DNA of 64,000 nucleotides, from contig NZ_BJDK01000015.1 of assembly GCF_005405105.1 (NCBI RefSeq), forward strand, positions 1 through 64,000. Reading direction: 5' to 3'. Origin of the DNA: Lactiplantibacillus dongliensis (GTDB lineage Bacteria; Bacillota; Bacilli; Lactobacillales; Lactobacillaceae). Both the position numbers and the translations under genes were made by a program. Below are positions 1 through 8,291 of this stretch, piece by piece; within the stretch, counting starts at the first letter, position 1; each line of letters opens with the position of its first letter. The notes below the pieces were generated by a model. That model was not told where the DNA came from and searched no databases. It worked only from the letters and a program-made list of their open reading frames with translations.

Positions 1-40
1 CGGCAGGCAGAAGCTCGCTGCTGGAATTAGATGATGTTTT

Positions 41-310
41 TTGCTGATATATCGTTGGTATAACTTGCCGTTCGACAGCATGACTAAGTATGAAAACAAA
101 GTCGCTAGTTATTTAAAAGCTAGTCCGAAGCATTATGTCCGGTATCAAGTGAAGCCAGTGTTTAAAAAGCACGAACTATTGGCTCGCGGCGTTAAAATGC
201 AAGGTCAATCAGTTGGTTCTAAAAAGATCAAGTTTAACGTCTATTTGCCTAATACTCAGAGCGGCATGAAATTAAACTATGCTACTGGTCGGAGCCAAGT
301 CGCTAAGTAA
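41..310 (+). pseudogene. C-terminal fragment of a DNA/RNA non-specific endonuclease
   Basis: The translated segment resembles the C-terminal part of secreted/competence-type non-specific nucleases: a Y-E-x-K-V run, then V-R-Y-x-V-x-P-V-F, then F-N-V-Y-x-P-N-x-Q-S-G and an N-Y-A-T-G end. The His-Asn-His-like catalytic half expected upstream is not in this frame. A TGA lies in frame at 32-34 and the only start is a TTG at 41 with no Shine-Dalgarno sequence. The fragment is therefore either the tail of a gene frameshifted near the window edge or a relic. A small secreted protein gene follows 24 bp downstream. The family call rests on remembered motif patterns; the broken state is seen directly. 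An indel-free version would require the reading frame to change between bases 1 and 41. Confidence 0.5.
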
Positions 311-334
311 CCACCATTAAAGGAGACACCTATT

Positions 335-577
335 ATGCATACCTTAAAACGCTTGACGGCTACAATTACAATCATGGTTACCCTAGGTGGTGGTCTTGCC
401 GGCTTGCCACCACAACCAGTTCAAGCACGAACAACTTACGTCTGGATTGCACCAAACCATGGTAAAAAGTATCACTACCGCAAGTCCTGTCGCGGCTTAA
501 ATCGCGCTAAACGTAAACGTCACGTAAAGTTAATTTGGGCTAAGCATCATGGCTATAAACGTTGCAAACTAGGTTAA
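335..577 (+). CDS. Small secreted Cys/His protein, Ada-like zinc-binding type
   Basis: An 80-residue protein with a signal peptide (basic N-end, hydrophobic residues 8-24, probable cleavage after VQA around residue 31). The mature part is very basic and carries the pattern GKKYH-x5-CRGL-x(n)-A-x3-GY-x2-C. This pattern occurs as a free-standing or nuclease-attached Ada-type metal-binding domain in lactobacilli and other Firmicutes. The usual last Cys (C-x2-C at the end) is absent here: only one Cys precedes the terminal KLG. The Shine-Dalgarno AAAGGAGA at 318-325 gives a convincing start. It sits 24 bp after a nuclease fragment and is followed by a terminator, so it may once have worked with the extracellular nuclease. 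Function is inferred only; DNA binding would fit the charge. Confidence 0.65.
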   Translation: MHTLKRLTATITIMVTLGGGLAGLPPQPVQARTTYVWIAPNHGKKYHYRKSCRGLNRAKRKRHVKLIWAKHHGYKRCKLG

Positions 578-579
578 TT

Positions 580-617
580 AAAAGTCGCCAGCAATTAAAT
601 TTACTGGCGACTTTTTT
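580..617 (+). terminator. Rho-independent terminator after the small secreted protein
   Basis: A 12-bp perfect stem (AAAAGTCGCCAG at 580-591 pairing with CTGGCGACTTTT at 604-615) is followed by a T run. It lies just behind the 577 stop codon. Confidence 0.85.
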
Positions 618-791
618 AATAGTATCGGGTTTTAACTTGATCTTGTTACCAACAACTAACTACTATTGACCTAATTGACGCGTACATTATCTTTCGCCAT
701 TATTATTTCACCACCAACTTAGTTAAGCATATGGTAAGATTAATTTAAGACAATCCGCACTAAACTTTTAACTGACTTTGGAGTGACCTAA

Positions 792-1400
792 ATGGAAACC
801 AAATTTTGTACTAACTGTGGGCAAGAATTAACTGTAGACGCCAAATTCTGTCCAAACTGTGGCGCCGCACAACCACCAGTAACCGCGGCTGATTCATCGG
901 CAACTAATACTCATCTTGAACAGCAAGCCAATACTAATGAGTTTGAGCAAGCAAACGCAACAACCAATACGCAACAAGTCTTTCACGATGTCCCTTACAA
1001 TGAAAGCACCCCACCGAACCTCATCAGCTCGACTGGCTTATACTTTAAAGATGCTTTTAACCTTCATAAACGGATGGGCCGCGCGGACTACTGGTGGGCA
1101 TCACTAGGTATCGCCCTGATTGCCATTGTGATTGGCACTGTTTATGTCAGTGTCTTGACTGCCACTCTTGGAACTATGGATGACTTAACCGGTTTCGATG
1201 CCTTGCTCCTAATCATCCTGGCCATTTACTGGTTATTCATCACGATTGCTGGTTTCACCGCCCAATTTCGTCGTTTTCATGATATCGGTTATAGCGGTGC
1301 TTTTTGGTTGATCAACTTTGTACCATTTGTTGGCAGCATCGCGGTATTGATTATGCTCTGTCAGCCTTCCCGTCAATTTAATAATCGCTATATCGATTAA
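792..1400 (+). CDS. Zinc-ribbon and DUF805 membrane protein
   Basis: A 202-residue protein. Residues 6-24 form a zinc ribbon with two CxxC knuckles (C-T-N-C and C-P-N-C), of the zinc_ribbon_2 kind. A polar Gln/Asn/Thr-rich linker follows to about residue 75. The C-terminal half is a DUF805 domain: an amphipathic G-R-A-D-Y-W-W segment and about three to four membrane helices, with the R-R-F-H-D-I-G-Y motif typical of DUF805 near residue 157. It is a cytoplasmic-facing sensor or scaffold by inference; no biochemical role is established for the family. Shine-Dalgarno GGAGTG lies 7 nt before the ATG. It is monocistronic, with terminators on both sides. Confidence 0.85.
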   Translation: METKFCTNCGQELTVDAKFCPNCGAAQPPVTAADSSATNTHLEQQANTNEFEQANATTNTQQVFHDVPYNESTPPNLISSTGLYFKDAFNLHKRMGRADYWWASLGIALIAIVIGTVYVSVLTATLGTMDDLTGFDALLLIILAIYWLFITIAGFTAQFRRFHDIGYSGAFWLINFVPFVGSIAVLIMLCQPSRQFNNRYID

Positions 1401-1406
1401 AAAATC

Positions 1407-1448
1407 AAAAATCACGAATCGGCTTAATTAGCGATTCGTGATTTTTTT
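1407..1448 (+). terminator. Terminator after the DUF805 gene
   Basis: A 15-bp stem (AAAAATCACGAATCG at 1407-1421, complement at 1432-1446) with a T run. The reverse-strand gene relic also ends inside this hairpin, so it may once have served both directions. Confidence 0.85.
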
Positions 1449-1768
1449 GCCAGCTGACAACTTCAGTTTTATATTAAATGCCTTAGCTACATTCACTGCT
1501 GCTTCAACAGCTTGTTATAGCCAATAAATGAAATACCTTAAAAATAATCTGGTCAATATGGTACCCGATACCTTATTTTGACAATAGACGCTGCAGTAAT
1601 CAGATAATCTTTGTAATCATAAGTTCCATCCATTAGCGGTATTTCTTCTTCTACATAAAAACCACCATCATAAAGTTTACGCTACAGGTCTTCACATGAT
1701 ACTCAAATGGTTAAAATAGCAAACAGCTGTCCATTTTGGTTACTTCTCAGCTTTAAGGTAGACAAATC
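1428..1768 (-). pseudogene. Decayed reverse-strand gene, family not recognised
   Basis: Read on the reverse strand from 1768 down, one frame gives protein-like sequence (for example YDGGFYVEEEIPLMDGTYD and YKDYLITAASIVKIRYRVPY) broken by four in-frame stops: TGA, TAG, TGA and TAA. Each could derive from a sense codon by a single change (for example TGG to TGA after RVPY and AAA to TAA after PDYF). A frame change near 1520 then joins sequence reading AVEAAVNVAKAFNIKLKLSA and ending at a TAA at 1428-1430. No start codon with a ribosome site is left at the upstream end near 1768. I do not recognise the family. The amino-acid composition and the preserved frame between stops argue for a real gene that decayed by point mutation, not for random intergenic DNA. 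Confidence 0.6.
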
Positions 1769-1772
1769 GCCA

Positions 1773-1801
1773 AAATAAAAGAGCTCCGCTCACGCGGAAC
1801 C
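1773..1801 (-). terminator. lepA terminator
   Basis: On the reverse strand, TCCGC-GTGA-GCGGA forms a compact hairpin followed by TCTTTTATTTT. It is 4 bp downstream of the lepA stop. Confidence 0.7.
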
Positions 1802-1804
1802 CCT

Positions 1805-3640
1805 TTACGACGGCTTTTCTTCTTCGTCAGTTTTCAAAACAGCCATGAACGCTTCCTGCGGGATTTCGACCCGGCCGACCGCCTTCATCCGTTTCTTACC
1901 AACCTTTTGTTTCTCTAACAGTTTCATCCGACGAGTACGGTCACCACCATAGAGATGGGCCGTGACATCCTTACGATAAGCCTTGATATTGGTCCGGGCA
2001 ATAACTTTCGCACCAATCGTCGCTTGAACTGGAATTTCAAAGTTTTGTCGTGGAATAATGTTCTTCAACTTCGAAGCAATCTCACGACCACGCGCAGCAG
2101 CAAAGTCACGATGCGCAATGAAGCTCAAGGCATCGACTTTATCCCCGTTCAACAAAATATCAATCTTCACTAAATCGCTAGCCCGATAACCATCAATTTC
2201 GTAATCCAATGAAGCGTAGCCGCGGGTGTTCGACTTCAATTTATCAAAGAAATCAAAAATGATTTCTGATAACGGAATATGATAAATCACGTTGACCCGA
2301 TTACTATCTAAATAATCCATCGTGTCAAATTGCCCCCGTTTACGTTGGGCCAATTCCATCACGGCACCGACATAATCGTTAGGCACCATAATCTGGGCTT
2401 TAACATACGGTTCATGAATTTCTTTAATTGACGATGCTTCAGGCATCTCAGCCGGATTTTCAACATCTTTTTCGGTTCCATCGGTCATCAGCACGTGATA
2501 AGTAACGGATGGCGCCGTGGTAATCAATTCAAGATTAAACTCCCGTTCGAGTCGTTCCTGAATAACATCCATATGCAATAGGCCTAAGAACCCACAACGG
2601 AACCCAAAGCCTAACGCCTGTGATGATTCAGCCTCGAATTCCAAGGCCGCATCGTTTAACTTCAACTTTTCTAGTGCTTCTCGCAGATCCGTAAACTTCG
2701 CATTATCAGTTGGATAGATCCCAGCATAGACCATCGGATTCATTTCCCGGTAACCGGCTAACGCTTTTTCAGCAGGACGCGCCGCATTCGTGACGGTATC
2801 CCCGACACGGGTATCTTGAATATCCTTAATGCTAGCCGTAATATAACCAACGTCGCCGGCCATCAAATAATCACGAGCAATTGGCTTCGGTGAGTTAACC
2901 CCGACTTCAGTCACATCGTATTCGCTACCACTGTTCATCAAGCGAATCCGATCACCTGGCCGCACAATGCCTTCGTGAATTCGGACGCTTAACACCACGC
3001 CACGGTAGTCATCATAGATTGAATCAAAAACCAATGCTTTTAACGGTGCCTCGATATCACCAGTTGGTGCGGGAATCTTATGCACGATTTGTTCCAGCAG
3101 TTCTTCAATCCCAATCCCGGCTTTCGCTGATGCTAAGACCGCATCATCAGCTTCAATGCCAATATCATCTTCAATTTCTTGGCGAACTTTTTCAGGCTCA
3201 GCCGATGGTAAATCAATCTTATTGATAACCGGTACAATTTCTAAGTCGTCATCAATGGCTAAATAGACGTTAGCCAACGTTTGCGCTTCGACCCCTTGGG
3301 CAGCATCCACAACCAAGACGGCCCCTTCACAGGCCGCGAGACTCCGTGAGACCTCATAAGTGAAATCCACGTGTCCTGGGGTATCGATCAAATGGAAGAT
3401 ATACGTTTCGCCATCTTTGGCCTGATAATGCAATTCAACCGCATTGAGCTTAATGGTAATCCCGCGTTCACGTTCCAAGTCCATTGAGTCCAGCACTTGG
3501 TCTTGCATTTCGCGCTTTGAAATCGTGTCCGTCAATTCAAGAATCCGATCAGCCAACGTTGACTTACCATGGTCAATGTGGGCGACGATTGAAAAATTCC
3601 GGATATGTTTTTGTCGATCTTGCATTGTCGCTTTATCCAT
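1805..3640 (-). CDS. lepA: Elongation factor 4 (LepA), ribosomal back-translocase GTPase
   Basis: A 611-residue protein of the usual EF4 length. The GTPase domain shows G1 AHIDHGKST (residues 20-28), the G2 region RERGITI, G3 DTPGH (86-90) and G4 NKID (140-143). EF-G-like domains II, III and V follow, then the EF4-specific C-terminal domain (basic segment K-V-G-K-K-R-M-K near the end). EF4 binds ribosomes and can back-translocate or rescue stalled elongation; it is usually dispensable except under stress. The start ATG has AGGAAA upstream and a well-formed promoter at 3679-3707. The gene is transcribed alone, in tandem behind the dlt operon, whose terminator separates the two. Confidence 0.97.
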   Translation of the reverse strand: MDKATMQDRQKHIRNFSIVAHIDHGKSTLADRILELTDTISKREMQDQVLDSMDLERERGITIKLNAVELHYQAKDGETYIFHLIDTPGHVDFTYEVSRSLAACEGAVLVVDAAQGVEAQTLANVYLAIDDDLEIVPVINKIDLPSAEPEKVRQEIEDDIGIEADDAVLASAKAGIGIEELLEQIVHKIPAPTGDIEAPLKALVFDSIYDDYRGVVLSVRIHEGIVRPGDRIRLMNSGSEYDVTEVGVNSPKPIARDYLMAGDVGYITASIKDIQDTRVGDTVTNAARPAEKALAGYREMNPMVYAGIYPTDNAKFTDLREALEKLKLNDAALEFEAESSQALGFGFRCGFLGLLHMDVIQERLEREFNLELITTAPSVTYHVLMTDGTEKDVENPAEMPEASSIKEIHEPYVKAQIMVPNDYVGAVMELAQRKRGQFDTMDYLDSNRVNVIYHIPLSEIIFDFFDKLKSNTRGYASLDYEIDGYRASDLVKIDILLNGDKVDALSFIAHRDFAAARGREIASKLKNIIPRQNFEIPVQATIGAKVIARTNIKAYRKDVTAHLYGGDRTRRMKLLEKQKVGKKRMKAVGRVEIPQEAFMAVLKTDEEEKPS

Positions 3641-3678
3641 TTATTTTCCTACTTTCTTACTAATTCCTAGTCCAGACA

Positions 3679-3707
3679 ATTATACCAACTAAAGCCGACA
3701 ATCTCAA
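3679..3707 (-). promoter_or_regulatory. lepA promoter
   Basis: On the reverse strand: -35 TTGAGA (3702-3707), 17-bp spacer, -10 TATAAT (3679-3684) with a TGG extension. Confidence 0.7.
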
Positions 3708-3727
3708 TTTTTCCACCAGTCGGCGCC

Positions 3728-3769
3728 AAAAAGAGCATTGCCAACTAATCAACTTAGTGACAATGCTCT
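3728..3769 (-). terminator. dlt operon terminator
   Basis: Reverse strand: AGAGCATTG and CAATGCTCT form a 9-bp stem with a 20-nt loop and a T run. It lies 11 bp after the dltD stop. Confidence 0.8.
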
Positions 3770-3780
3770 CAATCATACGC

Positions 3781-5058
3781 TTATTTGAATTCATTCAGAT
3801 CATTTGGATCTAACTGCTGCCACTTCTTCGTATAAAATTGCGTATTAATCTTATACGTTGGGGTGGTCTGCTTTTTACTTAAGAACGGATCGACTTTTTG
3901 ATCAACCGCTAACCAGCCACGCCAACCAAGGTGAATCGTATCAGTCATAAAGTAATCTTCATCACCATTTTGACTCAGATCACAAATATTTGTGAACCCT
4001 TGGCTCTCGAGCTGATAACGAATCTTCGTATCAAACTGCTTGATCATTTCCATTGAGAGGCCAGTATAGTTAGCCCAACGTTGGTTGATCGGCGGAATGA
4101 TAAACATCACATTCGTATTGTTCTTAGCAAATTGATTTAAGACTAATTGGAAATCCGCAAATTCTGGTGACTTGGTGTAATTCAAATGAGTTTGTGAATC
4201 CTTTAACCGTTTGTAGTTACGCCGGAGTTGTGTCCGCCAGAACTTGTTACTAATTTCCAAATCATTCGACGTGGTCTGTTCCTTACCAATCTTACCGCCG
4301 AGTTCATCTAAAGCATTGTAATTATACGTCGTTGGCAAGAACGTTTCTTGGTGTTTAACCGTCTTTAAGTTCTTACCAGCAATCCCAAACTTAGAGAAGA
4401 ACTCGTCTTCACTTCCAAGTACCCGCGCTTTGTAATTAATATAAGCACGTTGGGCACTGGTTGGCTTAAAGCCCGCGGCAACCCGCGCTAACGCCCCAGC
4501 TAAGACTTTATCAGAAGACCCTGATGGCATTTGTAAGAGCCGTTTTGCAGCATAGCGATCCATCGCAGTATTCTTTTCCGTCTGTAACCAGTCGGTCGTC
4601 TGTAACGGTGAATAGTAGTAACCAAAGGCATCGGTCCGCGTCCCTTTTGGTACAAACCATTGGGGAGAAATCACGAAGACTGCTTTCTTATTCGTTAACT
4701 GCTTTTTAACCGATTGCATCGCGAAATATTGAGTCAACGATTGTGTTCCCCGCGCGCCCAGTAAAAATGGTCGATAATTGCGGTGATACTTCGCTGCCAA
4801 AACGGATGGATGCATCGGATCAAATCGTGACCATTCCGAAGAACCGAAGAATGGGACATAGTTGTCACTAAGCGCTTGCCGCTTAACCAACCGACCCTTT
4901 AAAACGTTGGGTGATAATGATACCGCCGCCGTTTCTTCCGTGGTTTTTGAAACGTGATTTAATCCAAACGAGAATGGTGAAAGCAGCACGGCCAATAATA
5001 AGATTGCAGCCACGAGAATCGGGCCAAAAATCTTAAAAAGGCGCTTGGAAACTCTCAT
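3781..5058 (-). CDS. dltD: DltD, D-alanyl transfer protein of teichoic acid D-alanylation
   Basis: A 425-residue membrane-anchored protein. One N-terminal transmembrane segment (about residues 10-30) is followed by an extracellular SGNH-hydrolase-like domain. The Ser motif FGSSEWS is at 71-77 and the conserved D-T-I-H near the C-terminus is at 373-376, matching the catalytic Ser-Asp-His layout described for DltD. It performs the last outer-leaflet step, moving D-Ala from DltB/DltX toward lipoteichoic acid. Its ATG overlaps the dltC stop by 4 nt, so translation is coupled. It is the last gene of the operon. The reverse-strand start follows directly from the overlap; no rival start has a better ribosome site. 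Confidence 0.95.
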   Translation of the reverse strand: MRVSKRLFKIFGPILVAAILLLAVLLSPFSFGLNHVSKTTEETAAVSLSPNVLKGRLVKRQALSDNYVPFFGSSEWSRFDPMHPSVLAAKYHRNYRPFLLGARGTQSLTQYFAMQSVKKQLTNKKAVFVISPQWFVPKGTRTDAFGYYYSPLQTTDWLQTEKNTAMDRYAAKRLLQMPSGSSDKVLAGALARVAAGFKPTSAQRAYINYKARVLGSEDEFFSKFGIAGKNLKTVKHQETFLPTTYNYNALDELGGKIGKEQTTSNDLEISNKFWRTQLRRNYKRLKDSQTHLNYTKSPEFADFQLVLNQFAKNNTNVMFIIPPINQRWANYTGLSMEMIKQFDTKIRYQLESQGFTNICDLSQNGDEDYFMTDTIHLGWRGWLAVDQKVDPFLSKKQTTPTYKINTQFYTKKWQQLDPNDLNEFK

Positions 5059-5291
5059 TGCATGCTCTCAACCTTTGCAACGATTTTAGCCGGTGTATCC
5101 CATTCTGACCGTTCGAATTCGGAAACCGGCACTTCAATCCCAAGTTGATTTTGTAATTCAAGTAATAATTGAACTGACCCCATTGAATCTAAGATACCTT
5201 CGTCAAACAAGTTAGTATCCATGTTGCTAGAAACATCTTCACCTGTTAAATCTTGTAAAATTGATAAAACTGTACTTTGTGTTTCATTCAT
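5055..5291 (-). CDS. dltC: DltC, D-alanyl carrier protein
   Basis: A 78-residue acyl-carrier-type protein, normal for the family. The phosphopantetheine attachment site is Ser36 in [10 protein letters not shown], which is the DltC form of the carrier motif. It carries D-Ala, loaded by DltA as a thioester, to the membrane protein DltB on the cytoplasmic face. It is acidic, as expected for carrier proteins. The gene lies 32 bp after dltB (with its own GGGGAG ribosome site) and overlaps dltD by 4 nt. Confidence 0.96.
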   Translation of the reverse strand: MNETQSTVLSILQDLTGEDVSSNMDTNLFDEGILDSMGSVQLLLELQNQLGIEVPVSEFERSEWDTPAKIVAKVESMQ

Positions 5292-5323
5292 TGTAATTAC
5301 TCCCCTTATTAATCATTATTTTT

Positions 5324-6538
5324 TTATGGTCTAGCAGCGAAAAACATCGTGTCTAAGAATCCTGAGAATAATAAGAAACTTAAACAAACCACGTTAAACG
5401 TTAGAAAGATCGCAAACCCTTCAGTAAATTTGTTATGTGGAATCTGAGCTTGGTGCTTCTTCTTGTAACGCAGCCAAGCATCGTTGACCACCATCGCTAA
5501 CCCATGGAATAGCCCATAAGCAATGTAGTACCATGTCTCACCATGCCAGAACCCCATGATCAACATGTTAATCACATAACAGACATTCGCAGTCGTGATC
5601 CGGCTCTTGAAGACTTTATGCTTCATCATGAAGAAGACTAACCGCATGTAGATAAAGTCACGGAACCAAAACGACAGCGTCATATGCCAACGATTCCAGA
5701 AGTCCTTGATGTTCTTAGACTTGAACGGTTGATTAAAGTTCATTGGCGTCTCAATCCCCATCAGGTAACTAACCCCAACGGCGAATAAACTATAACCAGC
5801 AAAGTCAAAGAACAGATCCATACTATACGTATACATGACACCTAACAGTGCCCAAGAGAGCCCATGTGCTTGCAATGCGGCGTGTTCCACCGTTGGTAAC
5901 ATCACAGTCCCAAAGATATACGCTAAAATGAATTTGTAGAAAAAGCCGAGGAAGATGTAACGAACACCCTTTTCAACTAATTCTAAATACTTAGTCCGCG
6001 TCGGAACACTGTCATAATCTTTAATGAACCGGCGATAACGATCAATTGGCCCCGAAGAAATAGTCGGGAAGAACAGTAAGAACTGTCCAAACAAGATCGG
6101 ATGGAATTCTTTGATGGTTCCATCACGCGTTTCCATAATCGTTTGCACGACTTTAAAGGTCAAGTAGGAAATTCCTAAGAACCCGATAATCGAACTAGCG
6201 CCATGATGCACGGCCGGCGTAATCTTAACCACAGCTAATGGAATAATGGCTAAAATAACGCTGACCACGAAAATCCAGCCCTTATTCGGCGTATCGGGAC
6301 GCTGCCGATAACGCGAATATAACCAAACCAAGGTGATTTGATAAATCAAATAAATGATTAGGGCGATCCCGGTGTGCCACTTAATACCGCCGAACGTTAG
6401 CATCAAGAACACAAATGAGATCACTGATTCATAAATATGTGACCGGCGTCCATACAGTAAACCGATCATTAATGGCAACAGCGCGACAAACAATAAGATA
6501 AAGTATGTCGGGTTACCATATGGGTCAAAAGACATCAT
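5324..6538 (-). CDS. dltB: DltB, MBOAT family D-alanyl transferase
   Basis: A 404-residue polytopic membrane protein with about ten hydrophobic segments. MBOAT landmarks are visible: the K-D-F-W-N-R-W-H-M-T-L-S motif, G-F-W-H-G-E-T-W (His332) and G-L-F-H-G (His345). It takes D-Ala from DltC on the inner face and passes it through the membrane funnel toward DltX/DltD. The start overlaps the dltA stop by 4 nt (ATGA). Two consecutive Met codons open the ORF (6538 and 6535); either could be used and the difference is one residue. Confidence 0.96.
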   Translation of the reverse strand: MMSFDPYGNPTYFILLFVALLPLMIGLLYGRRSHIYESVISFVFLMLTFGGIKWHTGIALIIYLIYQITLVWLYSRYRQRPDTPNKGWIFVVSVILAIIPLAVVKITPAVHHGASSIIGFLGISYLTFKVVQTIMETRDGTIKEFHPILFGQFLLFFPTISSGPIDRYRRFIKDYDSVPTRTKYLELVEKGVRYIFLGFFYKFILAYIFGTVMLPTVEHAALQAHGLSWALLGVMYTYSMDLFFDFAGYSLFAVGVSYLMGIETPMNFNQPFKSKNIKDFWNRWHMTLSFWFRDFIYMRLVFFMMKHKVFKSRITTANVCYVINMLIMGFWHGETWYYIAYGLFHGLAMVVNDAWLRYKKKHQAQIPHNKFTEGFAIFLTFNVVCLSFLLFSGFLDTMFFAARP

Positions 6539-8061
6539 TCGGGATTGACCTCTTTAATGATTGACTTGACATCAATTTTGCCGTTCGGCGTTAATGGCAA
6601 GCTTGTTTGATAGACAAAGCGTTGCGGAATCATGTATTCCATCATCATTCCTTGCAAGTCTTTCTTAATCGCAGTCGTCAACGCAAAGTCGCTTTCAAAG
6701 TCATTCGGCTTTGGCACCACGTAGGCAATCATTTGACTAACCTTATGCTGCTTATCATACTTTGGTACGGCAACTGCTTGTTTAATGTGTTGTTGTTGGC
6801 CTAAGAAATGGTCAACTTCTTCTAATTCAATCCGATAACCATGCATCTTGATCTGGAAATCAACGCGGCCACGGTAACGGAATAACCCGTCCGCATCCAT
6901 CGTCCCAATATCACCAGAATGATAAGCCCGTTGACCGTCCAACATGAAGAACGCTTTTTCAGTCTTTTCTGGATTATGCAAGTACCCCTTCGAAACACTT
7001 GGGCCACTGATAATCAGTTCGCCTTCCGTGCCATTTGGTACCGGTTCGCCATTTTCGTCAACCACCGTCATACTGGTATCAGCCTTGGCATAACCAATTG
7101 GCAAGCGGTCGAATTTGGCTAACGCCGCATCAGTCAATTCCACTTGGGTCACTGCGACACAAGTCTCAGTTGGCCCATAAGTGTTAAAGATCCGCGCAGC
7201 TGGGAACCGTTTTTTCAACATGGCTGCTGTCTTGTGCGTTAATTCTTCGCCACAGAACAAGAAATGCGATAAGCTTGGCAAATGTTCAGCGTCAAACTTC
7301 GGTTCCAACAAACAGATATCCATAAAGGATGGCGTTGAGACCCAGACGTTGATTGGCAACGTTGGTAACGCTGCGAACAACTGCTTGAAGTCATCGGTCA
7401 CCGTCTTTGGTAATGCATAGAGGGTCCCGCCTAATGCTAAAGTTGGGTAAACATCCATGACTGATAAATCAAACGAGTATGGTGGTTGTGATAAGGCATT
7501 GGGTTGATCAGGCAAGCCAAAGTCATCACTCAACATCCAGTTCACATAACTTAATAAGTTATCATGGCTGATTTCAACCCCTTTAGGCTTTCCAGTGGTT
7601 CCCGAAGTAAAGATAATGTAGTAATCATCATCGCCACTAACCGCATGCGTGGGTTGATAATCAACTGGCGTTGCAAAGATTTGGCCTAATTGATCCGGGG
7701 TAATTACCGGGGTCGTCCCGACACCAGTTGGCAAATCAACGACCGCAATCACTGCGGCTGGTTTGGCAATGTCATTAATCATGGTTAACCGCTCGTTTGG
7801 TGAATGTGTATCGATCGGAATATAGGCCCGACCGGATTTAACAACCCCTAAGAACGTCGCAATCATCTCGAAAGTTTGACCCCCAAACACGATAATTGGT
7901 GCCTGTGGTTGTAAATCTAATGAGTCCAAGTGGGCTGCCAATGCATCCGAATAGGCTTTTAATTCCGCATACGTATGCGTGGTCCCTTGGACATCGTAAA
8001 CGATCCGCTCGGGTTGTGTCCGCGCATAATCGTCAATCGTTTTAATGATGTTTTTAATCAT
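6535..8061 (-). CDS. dltA: DltA, D-alanine:D-alanyl carrier protein ligase
   Basis: An adenylate-forming ligase of 508 residues. Core motifs are visible: the P-loop-like FTSGTTGKPKG, N-T-Y-G-P-T-E, Y-H-S-G-D and the C-terminal P-N-G-K-I-D with the catalytic Lys. It activates D-Ala with ATP and loads it on Ser36-phosphopantetheine of DltC in the cytoplasm. The longest frame begins 15 nt upstream at a TTG (8076), but the strong ribosome site GGGGGAA lies inside that extension, 7 nt before the ATG at 8061, so 8061 is preferred. It is preceded by dltX and followed by dltB with overlap. Confidence 0.97.
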   Translation of the reverse strand: MIKNIIKTIDDYARTQPERIVYDVQGTTHTYAELKAYSDALAAHLDSLDLQPQAPIIVFGGQTFEMIATFLGVVKSGRAYIPIDTHSPNERLTMINDIAKPAAVIAVVDLPTGVGTTPVITPDQLGQIFATPVDYQPTHAVSGDDDYYIIFTSGTTGKPKGVEISHDNLLSYVNWMLSDDFGLPDQPNALSQPPYSFDLSVMDVYPTLALGGTLYALPKTVTDDFKQLFAALPTLPINVWVSTPSFMDICLLEPKFDAEHLPSLSHFLFCGEELTHKTAAMLKKRFPAARIFNTYGPTETCVAVTQVELTDAALAKFDRLPIGYAKADTSMTVVDENGEPVPNGTEGELIISGPSVSKGYLHNPEKTEKAFFMLDGQRAYHSGDIGTMDADGLFRYRGRVDFQIKMHGYRIELEEVDHFLGQQQHIKQAVAVPKYDKQHKVSQMIAYVVPKPNDFESDFALTTAIKKDLQGMMMEYMIPQRFVYQTSLPLTPNGKIDVKSIIKEVNPE

Positions 8062-8106
8062 ATTGATTTCCCCCAAAAATAAACTAAGGCTAATTCAACC
8101 GCCCCA

Positions 8107-8256
8107 TTAAAATTCATTGTAGATAAACTTAGCCTGGTTAATCCCACTGTAGCCATATAGATAAACCAGGGCAAGCATGACCGCAAAGTAGAAAATTGTT
8201 AACGCTGTAAATTGGACCACTGGGCGTTTAAACCAGACTTTCAATTTTGCGAACAT
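8107..8256 (-). CDS. dltX: DltX, small membrane subunit of the Dlt system
   Basis: A 49-residue protein that is easy to miss. It has a basic N-terminus, a single transmembrane helix (about residues 16-35) and the C-terminal F-I-Y-N-E-F sequence that marks the DltX family. In lactic acid bacteria DltX is proposed to accept D-Ala at its C-terminal Tyr-containing tail and relay it from DltB toward DltD. The Shine-Dalgarno GAGGTGA lies just before the ATG at 8256. It occupies the position before dltA expected in Gram-positive dlt operons, 45 bp upstream. Confidence 0.92.
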   Translation of the reverse strand: MFAKLKVWFKRPVVQFTALTIFYFAVMLALVYLYGYSGINQAKFIYNEF

Positions 8257-8291
8257 CGCTTCACCTCCTCAAAATAAACCGCCAAAATGGC

